This document shows positions 9,360 to 21,870 of a stretch of DNA of 64,000 nt, piece by piece (position 1 is the first letter of the stretch; each line of letters opens with the position of its first letter). Where the stretch lies: the NCBI GenBank assembly GCA_018398585.1, contig JAGTTD010000006.1, forward strand, positions 3,298,501 to 3,362,500, in the 5' to 3' direction. The notes under the pieces are model-generated. The model ran no database searches, was not told the origin of the DNA, and saw nothing but the letters and a program-made list of their open reading frames with translations. The position numbers and the translations under genes are program-made. This stretch comes from Simmondsia chinensis. Lineage: Eukaryota > Streptophyta > Magnoliopsida > Caryophyllales > Simmondsiaceae.

Positions 9360-11890
9360 AAAAGAAGTATAACATTTTATAATAATAGAAGTAAAAAAAA
9401 AAAAAAAAAAAAAACAAAGTATGACATTTTGTTTTGTAATGATAGAAGTATGGCCGTAGAGTTGTCATAAATTTTGTAGCTTATTTTATAGTTCTCTGTA
9501 TTTATATGTAATACATTATTTCGTAATTGAAGTATTGTCTTGGTAAAAAAAAAAAAAAATAGAAGTATGACATTTTGTAATGATAGAAGTATGGCCATAG
9601 AGTTGTCATAAATTTTGTAATTTATTTTATAGTTCTCCATATTTATATGTAATACATTATTTCGTGATTGAAGTATTGCCTTGAATTTGTCATAATTAAT
9701 AAAGTACATAAATTTGTACAATATTTCATACTATCATAAACTACATAATTGTATTTCACACTATAAATGATGTTCAATATATGTAATTCTAGCAGCGTAA
9801 TAAAAAAAAGAGGAGTATGGTATTTCATTTGCAAATTTTGATGGTTTAGTGTGTTCAAAAAAAAAAAATGGAGCATGGCATTTGATTTGATATGATAGAA
9901 GTATGGTCTAAGAATTGTCATAAATTTTATATTTTATTTTATAATTGTCAATATTTATAAATTTTGATAGTTTAGTGTGTTAAAAAAAAAGAAGCATGGC
10001 ATTTGATTTGATATGATGTACAATATTTCACACTATATTGAACTATATAATTTTATTTATGGCATTTGATTTATTAGGATAGAAGTGTCACCTAACAATT
10101 GTCATAAATTTTTTTAATTCCAGCAGTGTAATAAAAAAAAAAAAGAGTAGGAGTATGGCATTTCATTTGTTTATTATGATGGTTTAGTGTGTTAAAAAAA
10201 AATGAGCATGACATTTGACCTGATAGGATAGAATTATGGCCTAAAAATTATCATAAATTTTATATTTTATTTTATAGTTGTCAATATTTATATGTAATAC
10301 ATCATTTTCTGATTGAAGTATTGCCTTCAATTTGTCATAATTAATAAAATACATAAATTTGTAAAAAAAACAAAAGAAGTATGGCATTGGATTTGATATG
10401 ATAGAAGCATGGCCTAAGAATTGTCATAAATTTTATAATTTATTTTATAATTGTCAATATTTATATGTAATATATTATTTCATGATTGAAATGTTGCGTT
10501 GAATTTGTCATAATTAATAAAATGCATAAATTTGTACAATATTTCACAATATAGTGAATTACATAATTGTATTTATGGCATTTGATTTGTTAGGATAGAA
10601 GTGTGGCTTAACAATTGTCATAAATTTTTTAATTTCAGCAATGTAATAACTACAATAACATTTAATGTACTTGCTATAATGATCTCACATGCTATCTATA
10701 TTATGCTTGGATATCCTTTGTTCAAATCCCATTTTATGCAACTTTTCCATTCTTTTATTGTGTTCTTTTTCTAACATTGCCGACCTCCATTATTAATAAT
10801 ATTTTTACATGCTTCAATATCATTATTTTTAGGAAGATAGTTATTCCCATTGTGTATGACTTCAATATATCAAAAATGTAGGTGCGACAAAGATAAAAAA
10901 ACACATTGTAGTACTTTTTTTTTTTTAATATGTGTATTGCAATTTTTGCAAATGTTTAAAATTAATAACATAGTATGACCAACATTCAAAAAAAAAGAGG
11001 AGGAGTATGGCATTTCATTTATAAATTTTGATGGTTTAGTGTGTTAAAAAAAAAAGGAGAGCATGGCATTTGATTTGATATGATAGAAGTATGGCCTAAG
11101 AATTGTTATAAGTTTTATATTTAATTTTATAATTGTCAATATTTGTAAAAGATGAGAAAGCACATTGTAGTCACTATTTTTTAAAAAATTGAACTGTGTA
11201 ATTTTTAAGTATTGCTTGATAGTGCATTTTTAATTTTTTAATTTTTATATGTCATGCATTATTTAATGATAGAAGTATGGTTTGATGGCTTGCAGTGTCT
11301 GAAAAAATAAAAGGGAGGCGTATGACATTTCATTTGTAAATGTTCATAGCTTAGTATGTTCCACAAAAAATAAATAAATAAATAAAATAAAGAAGTATGG
11401 CATTTGGTTTAATATGATAGAAGTATAGCCTAAGAATTGTTATAAATTTTATAATTCTCAATATTTATATGTAATACATTATTTCATGATTGAAGTATTG
11501 CATTGATTTTGTCATAATTAATAAAATACATAAATTTGTACAATATTTCACACTACAGTGAACTACATAATTGTATTTATGGCGTTTGATTTGTTAGGAT
11601 ACAAGTATGGCCTAACAATTATCATAAATTTTTTAATTTCAGCAGTGTAATAACTACTTCTGCGAAGTTTTAGATGATATTTTATTACTTTTAATAGCAT
11701 TTAATGTACTTACTATAATGGTCTCGCATGCTATCTATAATACGCTTGGATATCTTTTGTTCAAATCTCATTTACTGCAACTTTTTCATTCTTTTATTGT
11801 GTGTTTTTTCTAACATTGCCGACTTTTATTATTAATAATATTTTTACATGCTTGAATATCATTATTAAGTTTTATAAATGATACTCAATG
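9360..11890 (+). repeat. Degenerate AT-rich tandem array, at least 11 units
   Basis: The core word 'gatagaagtatggcctaag' followed by 'aattgtcataaatttt' recurs, with changes, near 9441, 9579, 9890, 10079, 10228, 10400, 10592, 11080, 11268, 11415 and 11597. A higher-order repeat is also visible: a block with 'tttaatgtacttactataat' and 'cattgccgact' occurs near 10661 and again near 11700, about 1.04 kb apart. A-runs precede many units, and there are no long open frames. It may be an old satellite or repeated tandem insertion of one element. Confidence 0.65.
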
Positions 11891-12599
11891 TATGTAATTT
11901 ACACTATAATGAACTATGAAAGAAATAATATTTCAGTACAATTAAATGATGACTTTCATATTGACTAACTTCATTATCATTAAATTCCATATATGATGTT
12001 CAATGTATGTAATTTACCCTATAGTAAATTACGAATGGAACAATATTTTATTACAGTTAAACAATGAGTTCTCTCTTAATGTGCAACAAAATAAATTACA
12101 TAATATGTCATATGTCATAATTACTAATTATATATATATATATATATATATATAAATTATGGGAGTTTAAGTCTTAAATGCCCTTCATACTTAATACAGT
12201 ACGAATTTTCTTTAAATTTTTATTTCTTTGGATCAATGCAAATTTTCATCGGTTAAGAAAATATGTACAACATACATACTGCTCATGCATCGCACAGGAA
12301 AAAAAAATAGTTATATGTAAATAATATGTCGTATATGTATTAATATTATATAATACTTATGTTTATTTATTTTGTTTAAGAATATGGAAAATTTTACATT
12401 TTTTTAATATAGAATGTATCATACATATTTTTTGAAAAATATGCACGTTTTTTTTCAAAAATTTGTTGTCACTTAAAGACTGATATTTAAATTATGAAAT
12501 AAAAATTAGGTTAAGTCCAGCCCAATCCACTGCTTCTCTTTTTTTTTTTTTTTTGCCATGCCAAAATAAGGTTTCAAAATATACAATGGAGTATCTTAA
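11891..12599. other. AT-rich intergenic stretch with a TA microsatellite
   Basis: A (TA)n run lies at about 12129-12155. Otherwise the sequence is low in complexity and shows no coding signal. Confidence 0.5.
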
Positions 12600-13490
12600 G
12601 GTTTTAAAATTTTATCACTTAGGTACTTTATATTAAAATTCACTTAATTTTCAATTTGTTGAATATTTGTAGAAAATATTGACATGATTTATATATATTA
12701 CCATATGCATGTAATATATTTGTATTTTATGTATAAAATAGGTCAGATTTGTAATCAAATATTGAAACCTTTTTATTGTATATATTAAAATGTCAAGATA
12801 CCTACCTGATAAATAGTCTAATCTAGTGGCATATAAGTGATATTTTTCTATTGTTTTAGCTTCTACATACTCTAATTTTGCAACAATTGATCCGAACTTT
12901 TGAGTCGTATATTTGAAGATGTAACCGTTTTAAACACGAATATGTCTATATATGTTTTCCATGAGTCAACGCATTTTTCACTAGATTTTCGAACTTTTAG
13001 TGTGAAAAGCCAAATAATACACGTACGTATTAAACTTTGTTTTATTCCCGTACCGTATTTAACTAACTATGGTGGGGGCTGTGAAGTGGAGGAGAGAAAA
13101 AAATATTTTAATACATAAAAATTTATTATTCAAGTATTTTAAGATTTGCTTATTTATTATTTAGATATTTGTTAAATTTTTGTTTAAAATATCTGAATTA
13201 CTTGTATATATTATCATTAGTATTCACTATATTAGCATATTTTACATAAAATTGCTCCAATTTTTTACAAAAATTCATATATTAAAATTTATTTGTATAA
13301 AATCTCACCTAGGTACCTTGAAGTTTGACTATTTATTATTTATCTAGCCATTAAATTTTTGTTGAAAATATGAAAATGACTTATATATATAATCGTTATT
13401 ATTCACTATATTAACATATTTTACATAAAATTGGTCCAATTGTTATAGAAATTCATATATTAAAATTTATTTTATACAAGTAATTTAAAA
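12600..13490 (+). repeat. Direct repeat units of about 180 bp
   Basis: Two adjoining units, about 13116-13290 and 13297-13470, share 'ttatttattatttagatat' or its variants, 'attcactatattagcatat', 'tttacataaaattg' and 'attcatatattaaaattta'. A more decayed relative lies at about 12600-12790. None is coding. Confidence 0.5.
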
Positions 13491-13504
13491 TTTTAATAAT
13501 TTAT

Positions 13505-14156
13505 TTTAAAATTATAGAAAATCCACCCCCGACTTTTTCTTCAATAACAAAAAATTTTCCTCACAAATAAAATCGCTCACTAAATCCCTTCACTTTTAGA
13601 AAATTTTTCACTTTGCCCCCAAATAACTTTTTTTGACCATTTTGCCCCTCAAAATAAAATGGTTAAGTGTTTGATTTTATTTTTAGGTAGTTTTTTATAT
13701 TTTGAAAAAAATAAGGATTTTTTTAATACTTTTAAAAAGGAGATTTTCTATATGTATAAAAAATATTATTTTAATTAATTATGGTAGTGACATTATAATA
13801 TCAACAAAAAATATTACATTTTATCTCATAATATTTTTTATGAAAATTTTAAAAATACTTTTTATCTTCTGAACTTATAATAATAATACTATAATTAATT
13901 AAAATAATTATATTTTCACAAATATAGAAAACCTCATTATTTCTTTTGCTAAAAATATAAAATTTTTAATTTTGTCTAATAATATAAACCCCATTCTAAA
14001 AATAAAATTAAACATTAGGAGCAAAATGATCAAAAAATAAATTGAATGGGGCTTAAGTGATAAATTTTTAAAAGTGAGCGAGTTTTGTGAGTACTTTTAT
14101 TTATAAAGGGGCTTTTCTGTTTTTGAAGTAAAATACAGGGAGATTTTCTATAATTT
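13505..14156. repeat. Long-TIR foldback element (about 650 bp)
   Basis: The left arm ('attatagaaaatc', 'ttttgaccattttgcccct', 'gtgtttgattttatttttag') is mirrored in reverse complement by the right arm ('aaaaataaaattaaacatta', 'caaaatgatcaaaaaa', 'gattttctataattta'). The inverted arms are long and imperfect with an AT-rich centre, which fits a non-autonomous DNA transposon. Confidence 0.6.
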
Positions 14157-14539
14157 AGTCTATATTAAATTTTAAAATTACAAAAAATTCTCAATATCTC
14201 TCTTAGGCTCCCCTGCTTTGGATCCTCCCCCTCCAAATAATATGGTTTGGTGTTTAGTGTTTCAATCTATAAATCTTGTAAAATAATATTTTAAAAAAAT
14301 TACTTATATTTTGATGAATTATATTACATTCTAAGAGAAAATATCTATATATTATTAGAATTATGCTCCACGTTAATACTTTTCAACAAAATACCAAATT
14401 ATTTCAAGGGTTATTTGATTAGTAAAATTTTTAAACATTATAATATGTTAATGACAAAATTTTTAAACATTATGATATCTTATTATGTATATTAAAATGA
14501 CATATTACTTAGGTAATAAATGTTTAAATCTTATGCAAT

Positions 14540-15047
14540 TGTAACGGCCCATGTCACAGCCCATGTCAAGCCCTTGTCAATATCTTGTCTTTAGCCCACA
14601 TTTCCACCAAGTCAAGAGGCCCAATTTTCTCCTCTCATGCGCGGCCCATTTGCACGGTTGGCCCAAAGCATCAAGCAAGGTTTCTAGAAGACTCTTATAA
14701 AATATCTAGGCAAATAAAAGGTTTTCCCTCCAATTTCATTGTAATCCCACCGGTCCCTTTTTATTCAAGTAATTAAGTTAGTTGATATAATTAAGTAAGA
14801 AGGATCTAGAATTCTAAGTAGTATAAATATGAAGTTGTGTAATGAGTTATTATCATCCAAAAAATTATATGAATGAAATTACTATCTTCTTCTTTCTAAT
14901 CTCTTATTCTCTTCTCTCTTCTATAATTCTCTCATTTTCTCTTCTTAATCTCTAACTTCTCTTCTTATTCTCTTACTCTCTTTCTCTTTCCCTTTCACGG
15001 TTCCTTTTTTTCTAATTTATCCAAGTCACGGACTTAGGTTCGTGACA
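14540..15047 (+). mobile_element. Solo LTR, 508 bp
   Basis: Starts TGTAACGGCCCATGTCAC and ends AGGTTCGTGACA, giving the TG...CA form of an LTR, flanked by GCAAT (14535-14539) and GCAAC (15048-15052), a near-match 5-bp target duplication. Inside are 'agtataaatatgaag' (a likely TATA box near 14819) and a long CT-rich stretch (14885-15000) typical of an LTR R/U5 region. No internal domain is adjacent, so LTR-LTR recombination has probably removed it. Confidence 0.65.
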
Positions 15048-15289
15048 GCAACTTGGTGATAAATTTTCTATATTTAACAAAAATAAAAAGAGTATATTTA
15101 CTGATATACAAGAATATAAGAGATATTATGTTTTCAGAAATAATAAGAATGACATTTATTTTATAGCGGACGTAGTGCTATTCATTATATCATTTTTTCG
15201 GTTGCTAAATCATTTTAGTGACGGACATATCGTCATTTTAGTTTCCAGTTCATCATTCTGATCACCGGTGATTAAAGCTATAGAAGAGC

Positions 15290-15740
15290 CCTGTCAAATC
15301 GAGGACCCCTTCGTTCGAACTTGAGCTCAATAAAACTTATCCGGCTTGAGATTGAGCTCTTATCAAGCATTTAAACCTTTGTTCAAGATGGATTCAATAA
15401 GATTATGGTATGTTCAACACTCATCTCAACTCAATAGGCTACTTGAGTCAATTCGAGTTCGTTATCGAGCCGAATCAAGTTCATAATCGAGATGATCACT
15501 TTACCAAGTAAACATATATTAGTTACCACCAAGCTTTTAATGAACCATTTTGAGCTAATATTTATTGTTAACCAATCCTTAACAAACTTTTAACGAGCTC
15601 TCACTGAGCCCTTAGCTAACTCTTATCAAACTATTTGTAGGCATTGACGAGCCGAGCACTCACTTGTTCGAACTCGACTCTATAAGCTTATTGAGCAATG
15701 CTAAACTCGGTTTGATAAGCTATTGAGCCTCCATAATGAA
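15290..15740. repeat. 'gagctcg/cgagctc'-rich dispersed repeat
   Basis: Dense in 'ttgagctc', 'tcgaactcg' and 'gagccgag' words. The same vocabulary appears in the element at 36123-36650 and at 54363-54490, which begin with (C/A)GGGTGTAA. Probably an internal part of a hAT-type non-autonomous family. The ends are not defined. Confidence 0.4.
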
Positions 15741-15856
15741 CATGAACAATGCAAAATTGATTCAAATATAAGTAGTTTATCAAATATTTATTTTGTTTAC
15801 CCCCACCTATGATGAAACCAACACCGCTTTGTGTTTCTTTTTTCTAAAATATACAT

Positions 15857-16260
15857 TTTTTTTTTGATAATTAACGGCTAGCCGACGTACAAGTAGGCAA
15901 CTCGACAGAGCGAGTCCTGAGCCACCCTGTAAACGGAATGGGTACAAAAAGACAAAAAACCAAAACAAACAGGGAGAAACAAAACACAACTAGAAACAGT
16001 ACCACAAACCCCAAAAGACAGGGAAAACATCAACAAACAAGCAGGGCAACAAACGAAGCCGAAGCAGATACACACATTGAAACACCTCACAGTAGACGAA
16101 AAACGAAGACCAGGAAGAGGGTGGAGGACAGGATGGGGAAATCCCTCCCTCCCCCACGAAGCTAGCAAGGTACCCGGCAGGATGGGATCGGACAGGAGGG
16201 GTACCGAGCCAACATCACAAGGAAGGGGAGAGAAATCCCGGGTTGGTGGGTGAGAGACAA
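15857..16260 (-). mobile_element. LINE 3' end fragment (ORF1-only family), minus strand
   Basis: Read on minus, it ends 'ggctcaggactcgctctgtc', 'gagttgcctacttgta' and 'gccgttaattatc' plus poly-A. The same 3' UTR ends the elements at 19879, 22508 and 51320. The T/G-rich 3' UTR lies before this tail. The 5' end is truncated, and its exact position is unclear. Confidence 0.7.
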
Positions 16261-16295
16261 CAAGTCGTCTGGAGGCCCATTTTCAAACATATATT

Positions 16296-16505
16296 GTTCT
16301 TTTTTTCTTTTTTTTTTTTTTGGGCTAACGAGGAACCCAATTACCCAGTAAACTTTGACCCATGCGGTGACCCATACGTCACAAGAACCAATTGAATCAA
16401 GGACTCCTCATGGAGAGGTTTAAGGGGGGAATCGAACTTCAGACCTCTTGACTTAAAATAGTACTTTATCCCTTACTTGCATACTACCACTAAGGCAAGG
16501 CTCTT
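16296..16505 (-). mobile_element. tRNA-derived SINE, second copy
   Basis: On minus it reads 'ccttagtggtagtatgcaag', then 'gaagttcgattcc' (a good box B), and ends in poly-A (plus-strand poly-T about 16301-16320). It shares its layout and words with 2405-2605. Confidence 0.65.
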
Positions 16506-16532
16506 CTCGTTCTTTTGTATATAATAAATATT

Positions 16533-16573
<41 letters not shown>

Positions 16574-16836
16574 TTTTTTGCTTAAACACAAAAGTTATAA
16601 TTCCCAAAATTAAAAGTCCATAATTCTGAGGGTTGGGCCCTTCTTTAGGGTCCATATAGTTTGTTAAATTGGGCTTATGGGTTTTATATTGTGGGCCTAT
16701 CTCATTAACGGAACTGGGCCATTATGATTTTGGAACAGTGAGAGCTAGCCATTAAGATGTATTTATAATTTTTTTTTTTTGAACAGAGATGCATTTATAA
16801 TTGAAATTATTTCAATCAAGTTCAATATTAAATTAA

Positions 16837-17190
16837 GGATTATTTACACTAAAAGTCCTTATACTTTTAGTTATATCAATTTAGTCCCTCTATAATTAAT
16901 ATTGTATCAATTTAGTCCTCTGGTCAAATTAAAATTAAGTTAATGGCGTAATTTTTAATAACACAATCATGTTAGATACAAGTAACTCACTATAAATTTT
17001 TTCATTGACTTAATTTAACCAACTTGCCCCCGAACCACTAAAAGTTTCCATAAAAAGATAACACAAATTTTACTGTATGGACCACATTGACACAAATTGA
17101 ATTGTATAAGGATAAAATTGACAAAATTAAATGTACAAGGATTAAATTAACACAATGAGTAAAATACATGGATCTTTGGTGTAAATACCC
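16837..17190. repeat. MITE family A, best-kept copy (354 bp)
   Basis: The left end GGATTATTTACACTAAAAG is matched in reverse complement by the right end 'ctttggtgtaaataccc'. The inverted arms also carry 'tatcaatttagtcc' versus 'ggattaaattaacaca'. TAA flanks both ends, but longer duplicated flanks are possible, so the superfamily is left open. Confidence 0.75.
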
Positions 17191-17399
17191 TAAAATTAAA
17201 ATTAATTTTTGACTGAAGTTGTAAAAATATATTCACTCTTATAAAGTTTCATCCCTTTCTGAACACTTCCTTCATGTGGGAACTAAAAAGCATATTTAAG
17301 TGCTAATTAATATTACAATTTCTACTTAAAGATAGCCTGAGAATACAAGAAATACGACGTAAAGGTATATGACCCATCACTCTGTGCCAAAAAAACGGC

Positions 17400-17682
17400 C
17401 TCATCAATACTGGTAGTCGAAAGAGCCATAGATACCCCTTATTAGGGTATTTTTGTCATTTTATAGTAGTATTAATAAAAACACGGCTATTACACCAGCT
17501 CTGTCGACTAAAAATGACATCATCAAGTCAGAGAGAAGTCTTTTTATTAATGCGACAAAAGTTTAGAGGCCTTTTTATTAATACGATAAAAACTTAGGGG
17601 CCTTTTTAATAATTTAAAAAGGTCAGGGTTTTTTTATTATTTCCAAAAAATCGAAGTACTAAAATGTAAATAACCCTTTTTT
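17400..17682. repeat. MITE family B, partial copy
   Basis: The right arm, with 'aaggtcagggtttttttatt' and 'gtactaaaatgtaaataacc', matches the arm of the complete element at 20998-21536. The left arm is missing or eroded. Confidence 0.6.
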
Positions 17683-18560
17683 AAATATTGATAAGAAGTG
17701 TAATATTTTTTCTAAAGAAGAAAACCACTATTTATTTAGAGAAAAGGATAATAAGTTTTGAACTCAAGACCATGCACTTGATAATTGAGAAACTGTTACA
17801 TACTAAATGAGGTTTCATCTCAAAATCAATTGACAATAGATAAAATAGCTTCTTAGATACATAAACTGGTATTTTTCATTACTACCCAACGATGTAAAAT
17901 TGCCTTATTTGTATTTTGGACTGTATTAGAGACAAACCATTATACTAATACCCGTTGCTCACTTACTTGAGCTGTAAAATTATAAACTGAAGCATGCTTT
18001 GCACAATCTTTGCCTTTGCTTTTATTATTTTTTTTTGGGGGGGCAATATATTTTAATCCTGGAAATAATATAATATAAATAAATAAATAAATAAATAAAA
18101 GTAGAAGAATAATAATGATGAATGTCCCTACAATATAGTTTAACAACTTGACAGTGTGTAAAGTTTGGCCATTTCGGCGCATTAAGTACACTCAATATGA
18201 TAATTTTAACATATATTAATAGAAATTTTTTAACATGTGTCCAACGAATACATGTTAAAGTATATTAATTATACTATATTCTAATATTTGATTGACCGAA
18301 TGCTAAATTTATTATTCTTATCTTTACATTTGGCTAATCAAATACTAAAATATGGTGTAATTAATGCAGACACGTGTTAGAAAGACCCATATTAATATTA
18401 CTATGTGGTATTTAAAATGATTTTTTTTTTGTTTAAAAATGTGATGGCTTATATGTTGTGTCATAGGACGAGTAGTCGAGTAATTTAAGGAGCAATTAGA
18501 TTGTTAGAAGCGAAAACGGTCGAGTCAAAAGGAATAAAATGTAATTATGACTTTAAAAAA
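17683..18560. other. Intergenic stretch, nothing recognised
   Basis: Holds an (AATA)n microsatellite (about 18078-18098) and short T runs. No coding similarity was seen. Confidence 0.5.
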
Positions 18561-18566
18561 CATAGC

Positions 18567-18724
18567 TTTTGGGTCCAGGGCCTTCGGTTTGATATCATGT
18601 GGGTCACGTAAGTGTTTACAGATCAAAAGCTTTTTTCTTTTTTTTTTTTTATCAAAAAAAGCTTTTGATCTGTAAACACTTACGTGACCCACATGATATC
18701 AAACCGAAGGCCCTGGACCCAAAA
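18567..18724. repeat. Perfect 70-bp inverted repeat with 18-base loop
   Basis: 18567-18636 and 18655-18724 are exact reverse complements over 70 bases. The arms include 'gggtccagggccttcggttt' and 'gtgtttacagatcaaaagc', and the loop is mostly T. The lack of mismatches means recent origin, gene conversion or an assembly artefact. It would transcribe into one long hairpin. Confidence 0.9.
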
Positions 18725-19449
18725 TATGCGAACCCAACCACTTTTCTGCCGAGCCTAGCTATTTTCCCCAACCTTGGCCTTTCAACGCGTTTTTGAGCCC
18801 TTTTTTGTGTTATGTGACTAGCGTAGGGCACTCTTGTAAGTTCATAATTTAGTATTTTTGTTAGTTTTGGTCAAAATACATGTCATTACTGTCTTTCGCT
18901 TGCATTTTAGATTTCATGATTACAGAACTCTAGAGTTTCATTTTCAAAATTTCTTCCAATTTTGACGTGTTCAGTATCGTCTTTGTGTTTCTATTCAACT
19001 TCCTTGTGGTATTACATGTTTTTATTGTGCATATGGTTTACAGACATGCCAAAAAGTAGATGTTCGTACTTTGAAGGATCAAAACTTTCTTTAATGAAAA
19101 AAATTAGAAAAAATTCCGAAGTGCATGAAATTAGATAATAAGAAAATAGTACTCAACACATAATCACCCAACTCGAAAATAAGATTCTCAAAATTGTCAA
19201 ATTGAATTCCCCTGCAATCCGACCGAGATAACTCTTCCGTTTAAGCCTGTAAGCCTAGAGAAATTGCTCGTTTGTGTTAAGAAATCGTCGAACCACTAAC
19301 CAACAGGGTCGTATTGATATTTTCGGCTTAGACCTCTTTGTCTTCGTCCTTGTATCGTCATTTCGGCTATATGATGCATACGCCTTCCTTTGAGCTCTTT
19401 ACCAATTATTAAAAAAAGCCCGTTGATCCAACTAAAACTCAAATCTAAC
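18725..19449. other. Intergenic stretch, nothing recognised
   Basis: Moderate base composition. No open frame of note and no repeat shared with the rest of the window was seen. Confidence 0.45.
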
Positions 19450-19452
19450 TTA

Positions 19453-20377
19453 GGGTGCGTTTGGTTCAGCTTATTTTAGCTAATCTTTTTTAATAAGATA
19501 TGTTCATTTAAGATTTGTATCTTTTTATAGTTGAGTGTTTGATTGTACAGAGCAGAAATATCTTTTTGACATAATAAAGTATTTGGATACAAGTTTAAAA
19601 AAGAAAGTTATATATTATAATTATTGAAATAATTTAATAATGTAAATCAATTAATTATAGCAAATAGGAGAGAATCGTAATAACAATTGGTCATTGTAGT
19701 AAAGAGTAGTAAACGTGGCGATCCATATAACAACTTTTTAAAAGTAGTTAATAATAGTGAAGATTTAATATTAATATCGTCTTTTTAAAGCATTAATCTG
19801 AAATAAGCTGTGCAAAAGATCCAGTTTTGCATTTTTTTTCTTAGTTATAAAATAACTTTTTCATCTTTCTAGTTAAGTAGTCCGAGTAATAGAGATGAGA
19901 GAAAGATTAGGCATGGATTCTGAGGGTGTCGATCTGACTATGGTAAGTGCTATTCTTCATGGAAGGCTGTGATGGTTTTTTTTTTCGTGGTGCCCTGCAT
20001 TCAGTTTTCAGTTGTGAGTGTCCTGGTCTTCAGCTGGTTTCTGTGCGTCGGTTTTGCTCCATGTCCCTGCCGTTTGGTTGGTTATTTGATTTCGCTATTT
20101 TCGTGTGCCCGTGTTTGTGGTGCTTTTGTTTTCCCTATTTTTGCTTTTCTTTGTGTTTTTTGGTTGTCGCTTGTTTTCCTCGCTCTTGTTCGAGTCGGTT
20201 CAGGTCTCGCTTTGTCGAGTAGCCTGCTTGTTCTGCGGCTCTGTCTCTAATTATCAAAAAAAATCTTTCTAGTTAAGTTGTAAAAAAGATCTTTTTTTTC
20301 AACCAAACACAAGTCTCATAGACAAGTAGATTTTTTTCACAGTTTTAAGCTGTTAAAAACCTTAACCAAACACATCC
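19453..20377. mobile_element. PIF/Harbinger-type MITE split by a LINE insertion
   Basis: The left end GGGTGCGTTTGGTTCAGCTT and the right end 'aaccaaacacatcc' form terminal inverted repeats, flanked by TTA (19450-19452 and 20378-20380), the usual 3-bp target of PIF/Harbinger elements. Without the inserted LINE fragment (19879-20262) and its extra target copy, the element is about 525 bp and non-coding. Confidence 0.75.
19879..20262 (+). mobile_element. 5'-truncated ORF1-only LINE fragment
   Basis: Flanked by a perfect 16-bp target duplication ATCTTTCTAGTTAAGT (19863-19878 and 20263-20278) and ending 'cgagtagcctgcttgttctg', 'cggctctgtctctaattatc' plus A-run. Its first codons (RVIEMRERLGMDSEGVDLTM) match the C-terminus of ORF1 in the copies at 22508 and 51320, and the T/G-rich 3' UTR follows at once. 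The fragment is 384 bp, so reverse transcription stopped within the last codons of ORF1. Confidence 0.88.
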
Positions 20378-20689
20378 TTAATCCCTTAATAGGTCAAACA
20401 TATCAGCTCGTTTTAAAATCCTCTGCTCAAACCCATTATTTTCATATCATATTTATGTCGTATCAAATTTTACGAGCTTCGACACTGAAAATGAAGGATT
20501 AAGTGAAAAAGCTTCACTTATTCCAATAGAAAAATTAATTAATTAAAGTAGGGGTATGTATTTTTGTTGTACCAAATCCTTAAATATAGGTCGGTGGGAA
20601 ACAGGCCAATAAATTAATTTATTCACATAAAAGATGGGTTTTTGGGTTCATGGTCACGCGTCATCAAACCGAACAGGACATCAAAACGT

Positions 20690-20900
20690 AAATATTAGAT
20701 CATATTAGAACTTTGAAGTTAAGCGTGTTTAAGCGAGTAATATCAGAATGTGTGACCTCTTAGAAAGTCCTCATCTCTCAGGTTGGAAGTATTAGGAAAC
20801 AACCTTTCTTCAGGGTAACACCTTGAAGAGAGAAAACTGCATACATCCACCCCTTTATACCATGTTTGGGCTAGAGCCCTTGGGACATTGAAAATGTTGC
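20690..20900 (-). mobile_element. Composite Au-SINE/5S, minus orientation, decayed
   Basis: On plus it begins with 5S-like 'agaactttgaagttaagcg', 'gtgtgacctcttagaaagtc' and 'ctcat', followed by the reverse complement of the Au-type head ('aaacaacctttcttcagggt', 'gcatacatccaccccttt'). This is the same join as at 332-589, inverted. Confidence 0.7.
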
Positions 20901-20997
20901 TTTTTGGTCACGGGTCATCAAATGGGGTCTTATTATGAATAACTTATTTATATTACTGTAAATTATATATTAGAACCTTGATTTGATATATTAATTT

Positions 20998-21536
20998 GGA
21001 TTATTTATATTTTAGTATCCTGACTTTTCTGAAATAATAAAAGGGGCCCTGACCTTTTTGAATTATTAAAAAGACTTTTAAGTTTTTATTGTATTAATAA
21101 AAATGCACATCTCCATTGTGATGACATCATTTTCCAGTAATAGAGCTGACGTGACAAATACTTTTTATTAATGCTACAATAAAATGACCTAAAGTATGCT
21201 TCAACATTCTTATTCTTACTTTATAAGTACGAAATTTGAGATGTTATATTATGTAGAAGTTATCTATTTTCGGTTAATTTATTCCAAAATATGGTTATTA
21301 AATAGTATTTTTGTCATTTTACTACGTCATTAATAAAAATGCATCTGTTATGTCAGCTCTGTTGACTAAAACGACATCATAATGTTAGAGAGGGGCCTTT
21401 TTATTAATATGACAAAAACTTAAGGGCTTTTTTTTATTAATAATGACGAAAGTTCAGGGGTGTTTTTAATAATTCAAAAAAGTCATGGTCCTTTTTGTTA
21501 TTTTTAAAAATATCGGAGTACTAAAATATAAATGAC
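20998..21536. mobile_element. MITE family B, complete, 10-bp target duplication (MULE-like)
   Basis: Inverted arms of about 190 bp carry 'ggattatttatattttagta' on the left and 'gtactaaaatataaatgac' on the right. Flanked by ATATTAATTT at 20988-20997 and 21537-21546, a perfect 10-bp direct repeat, which fits Mutator-like elements. Non-coding. It lies within the end of MITE family C. Confidence 0.75.
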
Positions 21537-21546
21537 ATATTAATTT

Positions 21547-21870
21547 TATAGTCTACAAAGTTTATGAATAATTTTTTAGTTTAAAAAGTTACATGTTTTT
21601 AATAAAATAGTTGAAATGACGGTGTTAAGGAATGCAAAATTTGCTATTGTTTGTTGGTAAACTTACCATCCCTTCACTATTTTGCTAAATACAAGGACCT
21701 CATTGTCGTGATACTGTTAATAAAGAAGAGTCAGATGAGAGACCTATTTTATACATTTACACACCATCGTTTGGACAATTTTATTAAATATATGGAAGTT
21801 TTGGACTAAAAAACTATTACACAAAATTTACAAACTAAAAAATTAATAAACGAAATCATGAAAAATATAA
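21547..21870. repeat. MITE family C
   Basis: Left words 'agtctacaaagtttatgaat' and 'aattttttagttt' are mirrored by right words 'acaaaatttacaaac' and 'taaaaaattaataaac'. A sister copy is at 30036-30272 upstream of the kinase gene. The family B element has inserted into its left end. Confidence 0.5.

Noticed and set aside
15878..16168. Minus-strand Cys/Phe-rich frame resembling a membrane protein
   Set aside because: It is the T/G-rich 3' UTR of the LINE family read as protein. The same false frame appears at 19947-20250 and 24575-24814.
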